25,890 nt of DNA from Euprymna scolopes. Taxonomy: Eukaryota > Mollusca > Cephalopoda > Sepiida > Sepiolidae. The notes under the pieces are model-generated. The model ran no database searches. It had not been told where the DNA came from and saw only the letters and a list, made by a program, of their open reading frames with translations. The translations under genes and the position numbers were made by a program. Location of the stretch: positions 91,871,458 through 91,897,347 of the forward strand of contig CM044500.1 of NCBI GenBank assembly GCA_024364805.1, read 5' to 3'. Below are positions 10,565 to 20,659 of this stretch, piece after piece; position 1 is the first letter of the stretch; every line of letters begins with the position of its first letter.

Positions 10565-12700
10565 TAGGAGTCACGACTTATGAAGGCCCGGAGTCCACTC
10601 GAGGATAAGGCTTAATGAGTGTACAGAAGTCAATGAGACAATATTGTAGTAATCATTAGTAGTGAAAATTTGGTAAATTGGATTAGTTAAGGGGAATGGC
10701 TCATAAAGGATTTGTTTATGTTGAATATGACCAAATTGTAGTCAGCTAGAAAGCAGGCAAATGGAAGAGAGCTCCACAGGCGTGCAGTTCTAAGAAAGAA
10801 GCTTTGTTCATGGAATTTACGTTTAGGTTTAGGCACAGATAAAGAATGAGGGAAATTATTAATAGTCATTTCAGCTAGACGAGTGTTTTTTGTGAAAGTT
10901 TGACGAGGGAGGGACCGTAGATTAGAGCCTAGACGAGCATCTGCCATGAAAATAGTGAAAAAGCAGAGACAGGCTCGCAGTGTCTCTTCTGTGAGAAAGA
11001 GGTTGCAGGGAAGAGAAAAGGCTAGGCTATGAAATCTATTTTGAACTCTGTTCAAGGCAGAATAAGGTATTTCTAGAAGCTCCTGTCCAAATGTGGCAAC
11101 AGTGCTCCATCTTTGGATGTATCTGGCTTTTATATAGGCAGAGAATTGCATCAGCAGTGAGATATCTACCATTTTTCCACTGACCTTGGCAACAGATTTG
11201 ATGTACATGTTTCATCTCAGATCAGTAGTAAAGGTAAACCCCAGACGCTTGTCAAAACATGGAGCCTCCCCAAAACAAGAGTTGTTCATTTCAATTGATG
11301 CCAGATACAGGATCAGAGCATTGATGATGTAATGATAGAAGCTTGGTTTTTGATGCATTAAAATTAACCAGCTACTTCTTTCCCCATTGCATCACGTGCT
11401 CAAGATCAGAGGGGAGAGAATCAGAGAGAACTTGGACATTTACAGCCTTTGATGTACTGCCAGAGATGGTAGTGTCATCAGCATAAATGTCTATGAATGA
11501 TCTTAGGATGTGATTTGGAAGATCATTGATGTAGATCAGGAAGAGAGTTGGGTGCAGGATGGACTTCTGAGGGACTCCAGAATTAATACTGTGAGCTTCT
11601 TATTTCTGTCCATCAACCACTACTCTTATGAATCCATCAGATAGAAAAGATTTAATAATTGAGAAAACTTTCCAGCTATACCGTAGCTGGAGATCTTGTG
11701 AATTAGGACTTTATGCCATACCCTATAAAAGGTCTTTGATATGACAAGAGCAATTGCCCTAGAAAAAAAGGCTCCATCGAGAGATTCGCTAATCCTATGA
11801 GATATAACTGTAAGCACATCTGCTGTAAATCTAACAGAATGGAAACCATATTGTATGTTACTAAGAAGGTTATTTTTGCTGAGCTGGTTTACTACTTCTC
11901 AATTTAACATGGATTCCAGCAACTTACTCATGATGCACAGGAGACTTATTGGTCTGTACTGAGAGAAAGATGCCTGATTACATGAATTCTTAAATACAGG
12001 GCATACTGATGAGGTTTTCCGGAGTGTTGGGAAGCAATTCTTTCTAAGACCATGCTTAAACAACCTTGTAAGTAGGGAAACTTGTTCCGGTTAAAGCTTT
12101 TTTAGCACTATAATTGGAATGTCATCAAGACTAGTTGATTTACTTGAATCAAGGTTTTTGATTAGCTTGGCAACATCACGGACAGATATTTGTATGTTGC
12201 ATAGCATGTTTTCTGATATCGAAATAGGAAATACGGGATTGACAGCCTTGGTCGCATAGGGTGTAATTAGTTGCAAAGTTCTTGGCAAAGTGTTTGGCTT
12301 TGTTTGATGACCTCAGATCTATTGATGATGGTTGTGATTGAGCACATGCTTCTGTTCAGGATTCTGTTTGCTATTTGCCAAAACTGGTGGGAACCAAGCC
12401 GCTACTCAGCTGCTTTGGACAACGAACCGAGCATAAAACTCTCTTGCATTCTTTATTACTCTTTTACAGTGGTTGCTGGCAGTTCTAGAATCGGCTTCAG
12501 TTTCAGTACAGCTTCCTGTTTTGATCCTCTTTCCATAAAGGCAATAATATCTTTTAAAAGATTTCTTCTCTGTATAATGTGTCTTTACTCCCCTCTTCTG
12601 ATGAGAAGCGTTTGGCTTCAAAGTGCCATGGCCTGAAGAGGTTTCCCTATGCCACAATAGTGTAGTCCCTTTTGAACTGATAGCATAATAAAATTTAATT
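10565..12700 (-). mobile_element. LINE copy B, RT half and 3' end
   Basis: Minus strand, second LINE family. Order from the 5' side: endonuclease-RT linker (12,657-12,406, with NHCKRVIKNAREFY), N-terminal RT (12,288-12,091, with LIKNLDSSKS and DDIP), RT palm (11,880-11,626, with RFTADVLTVIS and AIALVISKTFYRVWH), the catalytic IYADD box at 11,474-11,485, and the C-terminal domain (11,208-10,687, ending RTARLWSSLPFACF). A short 3' region (10,690-10,565) matches LINE copy G at 24,085-24,230. The 5' end is truncated in the linker, as usual for target-primed reverse transcription. The frame is broken repeatedly; the copy is dead. C-terminal residues differ clearly from copies C to F. Confidence 0.85.
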
Positions 12701-13236
12701 GTACATTTTTTATCCTTTTGTTATCTTAACTTAATCTACAAAATTAGTTCATATTTTTAAATGTATTTATAATGTATTTCTAACCACATTTCCAAACTCC
12801 CATTCTTATTTGAATTGATTTTAACTGGAGAGTCTACTCCCCATGTTATGCAATAAAATATGATAATCAAATTTTTTAAGGGGGACTTGCATTAAAAAAA
12901 AAAAAACTTTAAATCTATTTAAAATTTTCACCACCCCTTAATCTGCCTTTAAAATAGATATTACTAAAAAAAAATAATTTTATTTTATTGTATTATTTTA
13001 TTTCATTTCTATATTCCGTGCTATCTACAAGCTTGAAACTCTATTTTCTCAGATTTTTCTCGCATGTCGTCTTGTTTGTGATATATTAGAAATAGTTAGC
13101 AAAATTGAAAATACGTATTTCTTTTCTAGCATTCATCACCTTTGGTAAATGAGTTTGTATGTTTTAAATTGTTAATACAGAAATCAAAAATTATTCAATT
13201 AAATAAAAGAGAGAAGTATCAAAATCAAAGCACAGA
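12701..13236. other. Unassigned very AT-rich sequence
   Basis: Poly-A and poly-T runs and no coding signal. It lies upstream of the 5' truncation point of LINE copy B. Confidence 0.5.
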
Positions 13237-13316
13237 TACTCTCTCCCTCCTCCTTCTCCCTCCTCCCTCTCCCTCCTCCTTCCCCCTCCTCCTTCTCCCT
13301 CCTCCTTCCTACTGCT
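13237..13316. repeat. Polypyrimidine (CTCCCTCCTCCTT)n tract
   Basis: About 80 bp of C/T on the plus strand, built from CTCCCTCCTCC and CTTCTCCCTCC blocks. Homopurine-homopyrimidine tracts of this kind can adopt triplex structures; here it is simply low-complexity sequence. Confidence 0.9.
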
Positions 13317-13677
13317 CTCAAATAATCTTTGCACCTTAATTCATTCCATTAGCTAGATCAACGTAGGGTGCTTGAAAAACACCAAGTTAAGTGTATCTAT
13401 CTATCCGTGTGGTGTGTAACCTCTGATTTGGTCCCACTATTTCTTTTGTTTTCTTTACTTTATATTCCCGTACATATTCAAATAATTATTATTAATATCC
13501 TATTCATTTATTTTGAAACAAATTAGTTGCTAAAGCAGATTGATTCTCTCGCAGTACTTGAAAGATACAATTTCTTGTAAATGTAAGAGGGGAATCTATT
13601 TCTAATCCTACGCTTATTTATGTAGAATAGAGAAAAACTTTAAAGTAAGATACTCACTATCTTCATTCATGCGAGAG
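13317..13677. other. Unassigned sequence upstream of LINE copy C
   Basis: AT-rich. Similarity to the 5' end of LINE copy A begins only at about 13,678. Confidence 0.5.
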
Positions 13678-16600
13678 CGCAAAAATACTGATAGACCCGT
13701 AGATCTTGTCAGATCATCCATCTTAGAGAAAGAAAACTGATAAGAAAACTGGCGGAGGGAAGCCTTCTCAGTCATGGTTGACAATCTTCCTTGAGCTGGT
13801 GACTCGAACAAATTCCTGGTTTGCAAACCTAACTGGCTTAAGGAATAGATAGGCTCTGCCTATCACCAGCTTTCACACTTTTTCTTTGTCTATTAGCCAA
13901 ACCCGAGGTATAATACCAGGGACTCACCAGAGCCACTTTATGCTTGGCCTTTTTTTCTGACTAGGACATTGACCACCGTTCCTCTATTCCCTATTTTAAA
14001 TTTCCCTCTTTCTCTCAGAAACTGAGAAAGTTGGGTTTGCTTGCATGCCACTTGTGCTCACATGACTTATTTGGCCCGGTCTTGTCTGATTGACAGTTTG
14101 TCTGACTGCTGTTTCCGACTGACAGTACAGGAACCTTAACTCTTTGGTAATGCTTAGACTGACTGCTCTGTCATAAGTTGTATAATATCAGGATAGTTAT
14201 AGTGCCATGTCGTGTATAGAAAGAGACCCTGCTGCTATATCTGGTGGGCTTTCACAAGACAACAACTTCTAGACAAGACTCAGCTAATGGGCTACTGGTG
14301 TCAAAACCGGCACACTTTTCTCAACACTCTTCCATTACCTGACATTAAACAAAAATGTAATGAAATGACAACCCAAACAAATATCACAATAAAACCAGAC
14401 AACTACCCAAACAAAACCAATTCGCCTCCTCCCTTGAGGCTCGCTTACACAAATATCCGTAGAGTTAGAGGTAATATAGATGATGTAGAGTCTTACTTTT
14501 TAGTAAACTTCCCAGATATCTTAGCATTAAGTGAAACAAACTCACACTGTTCAATCCCCCCTAACTACTTTAACATAACAGGATACCTCCCTCTTTGCTG
14601 AGATATATGGACGTGCTTGGAAGTCTATATTCATAGCACCCTCCCTTAAACTAACATTTCATCACTGCGTTAGTTACTTATATTTTCTCTACTGTTTTAC
14701 CCCAAGTCAGGATTGTACCCTTATTTGTCTCTGATAGTATAGATGCAGCACTCTCCTTAGATAGTAGCACCCAAATGCATGTGTTTGGTGACTTTAATAC
14801 CCACCATAAAAATTGGCTTGGTTTCTCAGGTTACAGAAATGCAGCTGGATGGTCTACTAATAGCTTCTCTATAGCCCATTCCCTCACACAGACAGTAATG
14901 TGTCCAACTCGCCTACCAGATCGTGAACCTCAGCAGGTTTCACTTCTAGACCTATTCCTCACCACAGTACCCGAGGATTGTGTAACTAATGCCCACAGTC
15001 CACTTGGAAACCAGACCACTTAGTGGTATCAGTTGACATCACATTTAAATCCCAACCTCAAGGTGAGAAACGATTGCCCAAAACAACAAGGTACTACAAC
15101 AGGGCTGACTGGGAAACCATTAGAGAACTCATCCGAGATGCCCCATGAGCCGATATCTTCTCGCTTCCTGCTGCCAATGAAAAACTGAATGGTGCCAATC
15201 GGGCATTGAAGCACATGTTCCCACTCGGAAGAAATATAGCAAGCCTCACTCACTACAAATTGTGCAGCTGCCATTGAACAAAGACAGCATGTATTCCACC
15301 GGTTTGTACGTTATAAGTCAAATACAAATAGGCAAAATTCGTAGATGCTAGAAATCATCGTAAGAGAGAAATAGCAACAGCCAAAAGAAAGCATGCTGAA
15401 ATAATCAGGGAACGCATAGAATTGCAACAGATAAGAATTTGTAATTCTGAAAAATCTGTAATAGTGTAGTGAATAAAGGATAATCAGTAATTCCCCCACT
15501 AAACAACAGCCAGAAGTTTGCATGCACGGCAATGGAGTAGGTGGAACTGCTTGGCCGGCAATTCGCCTCCAACTCCACTTTAGAGCCAACAAACAACTCC
15601 CTCCCAAATTTCCCTATGCAAACTGAAGCCACATTAGATGATGTAAAAATCACCCTTTTTCATGTCTGCAAAAACATAAAAAAAACTTAGACACCTCAAA
15701 GACCTGATCTCATCCCTGCTATACTAATTAAGAAATGTTCAGCTGAGCTAGCCCCTATACTTTCCAAGCTCTACAATAAATGCCTTGCTGAATCTTGCTT
15801 CCCTAATAGCTGGAAGATGGTCTCTGTGATACCAGTGTACAGGAATTCTGGTGAAAAAACAGACCCTCTCACTTATCGCCCCATTAGTCTCCTCCCACGC
15901 TTCGCTAAAATCTTTGAGACCTTAATTAATCAAGCACTAGTCCACCACCTTGCAAAAGCAAATCTTCTCTCTGACAAACTGTATGGATTCAGGCAATGTC
16001 GTTCTACTGCAGATATTTTAACATCCATCTCTGAACGCATATACCATGTACTGGATAAGGCGGGCAAAGCCAGGGTTGTAGCCCTTGATATATCCAAGGC
16101 CTTTGACAAAGTCTGACACAAAAGGGTGCTAATGAAAATGTATGTTATAACTGGACATATACTAAATATAATTAGATCCATCTTAGACAATAGAAGCATA
16201 CAGGTTTTCATTGGCGGCGTACATCCAAGCAGCATAACATTAATGTGGAAGTGCCTCATGGGTCCATCCTTGGACCATTATTATTTCTGATATTTATAAA
16301 CAACCTCCCTGGTAATATTGTGTCCGAGATGGGTATATTTGCTGATGATATAATGCTCTATAACATGCACGAAGGACGAACGGATGTACATAAATCTAAG
16401 ACAATGGTGGAATCGTTAGAAAATGACCTTGAGACCTTTATTGAATGAGGCCGCATATGGATGGTAACATTTAATGCTAGTAAAACTAAGTTGCTCTCCT
16501 TTAACAATTACAAGATGCCTCTTCAACCACCTTTATCGATGACAAATAACACCCTATCTGAGAATTCTACCATCAAATTCCTCGACCTAATATTTGCAGG

Positions 16601-17245
16601 CAATATAAACTAGAACAAATACATAGAGGACATTGCAAAGACTGCTGCAAAGAAGATGGGTTCCCTATATCGAGCTAGAAGACTATTCACACCTGAGAGT
16701 ATCCTGTACCTCTACAAGGCCACCATTCACCCATGAATGGAGTATTGTTGCCACATCTGGGCTGGTGCCTCTACCACTAGTCTCTCCTCTTGGATAGGGT
16801 CCAAAAAGAGTTGTCAATCTAATCGGTCCCGTTATCAACTAAGCTCCAGCCCTTGTCCTATCGCCGCAATGTTGCATCTCTGTAGCTGTTTTACAAATAT
16901 TTTAATGGAATTTGTTCTGATGAAATTATTGGACTTGTACTCCTTTGCCATTCATATCCTCGACAAACCCGCTTAGCAATAAGATCTCACCCCTTCACTG
17001 TTGAGGTCCCTAGATGCCAAAAAGCTTTCTATTCTAACAGTTTCTCCCCTCAAACAGCTAGACTTTGGAATTCCCTTCCTGTTACCTGCTTCCCTGGTTG
17101 TACTGATATGCGGAAGTTAAAATGTTACATAAACCAACATCTTTTTAATCTCTCCACATCATGGTCCCAAATAGTAGACTTTAACGTCCAAGTGGTGATA
17201 TGCCTTGTTAGGGGTAGACGTGAGTAAAAAAATAAATAAAGCTGG
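13678..17245 (+). mobile_element. LINE copy C, near full length, broken (Jockey-like)
   Basis: The best LINE in the window. The 5' region (13,678-14,400) is shared with copy A. The endonuclease starts at LRLAYTNIRRVRGNIDD (about 14,437), then DILALSETN, then HVFGDFN at 14,778-14,798 and LLDLFLTT. The linker lies at 15,030-15,600. The RT domain has YRPISLLP (about 15,874), LYGFRQCRSTADILT, ALDISKAFDKV and PHGSILGPLLF, with FADD at 16,338-16,349. The C-terminal domain (16,640-17,150) includes FTPESILYLYKATIHP, MEYCCHIWAGAS and TARLWNSLP. The 3' end is a short A-rich tail (taaaaaaataaataaa) near 17,227-17,242. Several stops and frameshifts interrupt the ORF (for example the TGA after FDKV near 16,114, the TGA after ETFIE at 16,446 and the TGA before MEYCC near 16,734), so it is inactive. 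No recognisable ORF1. Confidence 0.9.
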
Positions 17246-17373
17246 TATTGTGTATATGTGAGTAAGTGAATATTAAACGTCAAAAATGATATACATGAAA
17301 AGTAATTATAAAATGCTTGCTGAATAGATGTGGGAGTCTGGTATATGAATCTGCAGAATAGATTTCCACATAG
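17246..17373. other. Interior right flank of the hAT-type element
   Basis: Short unassigned stretch between the LINE C tail and the right hexamer tract; probably original interior sequence of the hAT-type element. Confidence 0.4.
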
Positions 17374-17517
17374 GAGTACAGGAGTCGGAGTCGGAGTCGG
17401 GAGTTGGAGTTGGGAATTGGAGTCGGAATCGGAAGTCGGAGTTGGAGTCACAGATATCAAAGGAGTCAGAGTCGGTATCCTAGGAATTCTAAGAGTCGGA
17501 GTCGGAGGCGGAGTTGG
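17374..17517. repeat. (GGAGTC)n-like hexamer tract, right
   Basis: Degenerate GGAGTC/GGAGTT hexamers in the same strand orientation as the left tract. It produces spurious Thr-Pro and Gly-Val frames on the two strands. Confidence 0.9.
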
Positions 17518-17528
17518 ACACTTTTCCA

Positions 17529-17546
17529 TCTGACTTCGCAACCCTG
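17529..17546 (-). repeat. Right terminal inverted repeat of the hAT-type element
   Basis: Reverse complement CAGGGTTGCGAAGTCAGA matches the left terminus at 16 of 18 bases. Confidence 0.8.
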
Positions 17547-17554
17547 GTTAAAAA
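17547..17554. repeat. Right 8-bp target-site duplication
   Basis: gttaaaaa, identical to 7,485-7,492, at the point where the minisatellite resumes. Confidence 0.85.
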
Positions 17555-17990
17555 TGCAATGTAAGTTGTACAGTTAAAAATGTAATGTAAGTTGTACATT
17601 TAAAAATGTAATGTAAGTTGTACATTTAAAAATGTAACGTGAGTTGTACGTTAAAAATGTAATGTAAGTTGTACGTTAAAAATGTAACGTGAGTTGTACA
17701 GTTAAAAATGTAATGTAAGGTGTACGTTAAAAATGTAACGTGAGTTGTACGTTAAAAATGTAATGTAAGTTGTACGTTAAAAATGTAATGTAAGTTGTAC
17801 ATTTAAAAATGTAACGTGAGTTGTACAGTTAAAAATGTAATGTAAGTTGTACACTTAAAAATGTAAGGCGAGTTGTACATTTAAAAATGTAAGGCGAGTT
17901 GTACATTTTAAAATGTAAGTTGTACGTTAAAAATGTTATGTGACTTGTGCATTCAAAACGAATATTTAGAAGTAAGTTAATAGTCGCTAA
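17547..17990. repeat. 26-bp minisatellite, right part, with terminal module
   Basis: About 15 more units of the array broken by the hAT-type insertion. Here the two unit subtypes (aatgtaagttg and aacgtgagttg) often alternate, and a third (aaggcgagttg) appears twice near the end. The last 76 bp (17,915-17,990) are the module shared with 2,761-2,836 and end in the same ctaa. Confidence 0.95.
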
Positions 17991-18224
17991 ATGGACAATA
18001 GTTTTTATTTGTATAAAATTAAATGAAATTCTCTCATGGGGAAACTGAAAAAAGAAAAAAACATATTCCGTTCATTTTTTTCTACTAAATTCTCGTTTCA
18101 GCTAGGCCATTTTATAACATAACTTGCATCTTTTTTTCAGAATTTATTAGACGAGGTTTGATAATAATATTGAGTGTTAATTATTCTTTTGCTACTATTC
18201 TCGTCTTGGTAGCAACGAATCAAT
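17991..18224. other. Unassigned sequence
   Basis: Single-copy-looking sequence following the minisatellite boundary; nothing recognised. Confidence 0.5.
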
Positions 18225-18390
18225 GATTTGAGTAATAAGATGTACTATGTGACAGTCTTCTGGAGGTTGAAGGTTCAAACCTTTATACAGACGGTAATAA
18301 CTAAGAATAACTTAACGATTAATTAACACTTCTACTCTGTTATGGCTGACGGAACAAGAACAGTGTGCTACTGTGGATCAAATAATCGGT
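18225..18390 (+). mobile_element. Decayed tRNA-related SINE, copy 1
   Basis: A good B-box (GGTTCAAACC at 18,272-18,281) follows ggaggttgaa. The A-box is not convincing. About 60 bp later comes the body motif gctgacggaac (18,344-18,354), followed by ctactgtggat. The same order of B-box, spacer, ctgacggaac and ctctgtggat occurs on the minus strand at 21,405-21,600, which supports one SINE family. Age is high because only short blocks align. Confidence 0.55.
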
Positions 18391-18899
18391 TCAGTTTGAA
18401 ATTCCGTATAGATGTCAAAGTTCTACATAAAGATTTCCATGTTCGAAAATATACACGTGGAGAAGACCGAAAATTAAATCGGTAGACAAGTTGTGAAAAT
18501 AACAACCAAGATAAGAATAGTAGTCCGAATAATCCAAGCATTACACCGCGCTTCTTTCCTGAAAAAAATAAAAGGATCAGAATACGAGATATCCCGGGGG
18601 AATCAGGGAAGGGTTAAGTAACACTTGTCCCCTTTCTTGAAGATAAAAATGATTCAGTCCCCCTCCCCCCTTGAAAACAATGCGTGGTTATTTCAGTCTC
18701 CAGCAGTGCGGATTCAATTCAGAAAGATAAATCTTGCAAAAGATTATCATTTTCCTATATCTGCATCATAAATATTTTCGCCAACGAAAGAAAACAATTT
18801 GAGGGTAGAATCCACAAATCACTGTTTTTACTTCTGTGCTTCTTGGCCGTATCTAAGGTATTTTCATTTTATCGACTCTTACGTTTTAGCTTTATACAG
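18391..18899. other. Unassigned sequence
   Basis: Contains a C-rich run at 18,660-18,672. The 83-codon frame at 18,684-18,935 has no recognisable motif and runs into the dispersed repeat. Confidence 0.45.
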
Positions 18900-19046
18900 A
18901 ATGACTCAACAAAAATGTCACTCGTGGAATCGTAAATAAAATTCGCAATCCTTTCTACAATCCAAGCATATTTCGTACAAATAAACTTTAGTCTGTGTCT
19001 GGCCTGGACACTAAGTTTTCGTCACGCATGTTCAACAGTCTTTGTT
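18900..19046 (+). repeat. Diverged dispersed repeat, copy 2
   Basis: Aligns with 1,635-1,765 in the same orientation, from GGAATCGT to CAGTCTTTGTTT, with a weaker match extending upstream. Family not recognised. Confidence 0.45.
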
Positions 19047-19316
19047 TCGTCTTTGTTCAATTATAAGCACACTTGAATACGATATCTCGGTAACTCTGAC
19101 ACTTATTTTTAGCACTGTCTTAATTTGGACTGTAATGGTCCTCTTCAGTTCAGAAGTAGTCTGAGGATGGTTTTGATAGGTAGTAGTATTAAGATAATCT
19201 CACTGATAAAAATTCTGGAGAGGGGGGGAGTTAAGGTCCGGTGTCCTTCCATATAATTGTACGACGATAAAAACAGCTGTTAGATATTCACGACTAAAAT
19301 GTTGCCAGCAAAAAAA

Positions 19317-19347
19317 ATTAGTGGTCCAATGGTAAAATTCGCGTGTG
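19317..19347 (+). repeat. tRNA-Gly-like 5' half
   Basis: ttagtggtccaatggtaaaa followed by ttcgcg resembles the acceptor and D-arm region of animal tRNA-Gly (TTGGTGGTTCAGTGGTAGAA then TTCTCGC). No acceptable anticodon arm or B-box follows at the right distance, so it is a tRNA pseudogene or SINE head, not a tRNA gene. Confidence 0.35.
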
Positions 19348-19443
19348 AACAGAGTACTATTTCCCGTGTTTTCGCGACATCAAGTGGCGATCTTTTTAAT
19401 TGTTATTGTCATATATGGCTCAAAGTAATAACTTTTCAATAAG

Positions 19444-20055
19444 GCATTGCCAATGCTGCTACAAGTGGCTCCGTTTACTATGCTAGAAAGCTACTCACAT
19501 CTGATAGTATCCTGTATCTCTACAAAGCCCCCATTTGCTGATGCACGGAGAATTGCTGCCACATCTAAGTTGGTGCATTTACCACTAGTTCTTCCTCCTT
19601 CACATAGTCCAAAAAAAGGATCTCTAACCTAATAGGTTCCACACTATCAACCAAGCTCCAATCTCTGTCCCATCGCCGCAATTTTGCATCCCTGTGCTTG
19701 TTTTATAAGTACTTCAATGGAATCTGCTATGAGGAACTCGTAACACTTGTCCCACCCCCCTCGACGTAACTGTCCCCAACTAACCTGACAAGCAACAAAA
19801 TCCCACCCTTTCACCGTAAAGACCCTACATACCGAAAGCCTTCTACTTACAAACTGCTAGACTTTAGAACTCCCTCTCTGTCTCCTATTTCCCTGACTGT
19901 ACTAACTTGCAAAAATTTAAATGTAACGGGAACAGATATTTCACTGCTCAACGCCCTACATAGTACTCCTGTAGACATGATGTCAAATAGTAGCTCTTTA
20001 AGTCCAAGTTGCAATATGCCTTCTTTGGGGTGAATAAGAATTTTAAAAAATATAT
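19444..20055 (+). mobile_element. LINE copy D, 5'-truncated C-terminus and 3' end
   Basis: Aligns with 16,640-17,240 of LINE copy C in the same orientation: the blocks gatagtatcctgtatctcta, the ccaccatt/cccccatt block, catctaagttggtgc, tctgtcccatcgccgcaa and ctgctagactttagaactcc correspond one to one. It keeps only the C-terminal coding part and 3' untranslated region, ending near aataagaattttaaaaaata. Frames are broken throughout. Simple 5'-truncated retrotransposition product of the A/C family. Confidence 0.85.
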
Positions 20056-20056
20056 A

Positions 20057-20390
20057 GGCCTGTAATAGATAGATATACGTTGTTTTTTTATAGTGTGATT
20101 CAAATACCATATTCATTGATAAAAGCTGCTGGTAGTACCTGGTAAGAAGTATCACCTTTGTCAGCAAAAGTGTGACCTCCTAAAGTCCACCCCTTCTTAC
20201 TCGTGGTAGAGGCAATAGTAACGTAACAGTGTCAAAACTATCCAGCTAACAGGACACTGTTTAAAATCTTAAAAGTAAAAACCAGATCCATCGTCCTCTG
20301 GTCGTCTCTGAATCTGTGTCAAGTAAGGATCTATGAGGTGCAGAACTGCAAAACAGTTAAGTGGGGATAACGTTGCACCTACACATGTAC
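20057..20390. other. Unassigned sequence
   Basis: Between the LINE D tail and the (CT)n tract; no feature recognised on either strand. Confidence 0.5.
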
Positions 20391-20392
20391 CC

Positions 20393-20441
<49 letters not shown>

Positions 20442-20442
20442 C
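20391..20442. repeat. (CT)n microsatellite
   Basis: CT tract with a few TTT interruptions; source of a spurious Arg-Glu frame on the minus strand. Confidence 0.97.
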
Positions 20443-20659
20443 ATCTATCATTGTGTGTTCTAAACGAAACCTTGCACAACTTCGTATGAAACATCTCTAG
20501 TTGACTAATGATGAGGGCAGGTTGTCGCACACGCTAGCACATGTTGTGCGAAAAAATTAATAGATTGTTAATACGTTATCTTACTTTTAATCGGCAAAGA
20601 CAACTGTTAGAATAGAGAAAGTATTTTTTTTTTTAGATGAAGTTTGACGATACGTATTA

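Larger units (their letters stand above)
7493..17546. mobile_element. 10,054-bp hAT-bounded composite element
   Basis: The left terminus is CAGGGTTGCGGAGTCGGA (7,493-7,510). The reverse complement of the right terminus (17,529-17,546) is CAGGGTTGCGAAGTCAGA, 16 of 18 identical. A perfect 8-bp duplication (gttaaaaa) flanks it, and the minisatellite continues on both sides, so the insertion point is unambiguous. The CAGGGTTG start and 8-bp duplication are established hAT features. No hAT transposase (RNase-H-like DDE core or C-terminal dimerisation region) was recognised in any frame. The interior is LINE copies A, B and C plus about 3 kb of unassigned AT-rich sequence. Either a small non-autonomous hAT element was later filled by LINEs, or a hAT end pair moved a larger segment. 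Confidence 0.8.

Noticed and set aside
17125-17541. Thr-Pro-rich minus-strand frame as a proline-rich protein
   Set aside because: Same hexamer tract read on the other strand, overlapping the end of LINE copy C.
7493-17546. A hAT transposase gene inside the composite
   Set aside because: No frame shows a hAT catalytic or dimerisation pattern; the recognisable coding pieces are LINE endonuclease and RT.
18225-18300. A functional tRNA gene
   Set aside because: Only the B-box is good; no acceptor stem pairing and no clear A-box, so it is treated as a SINE remnant.
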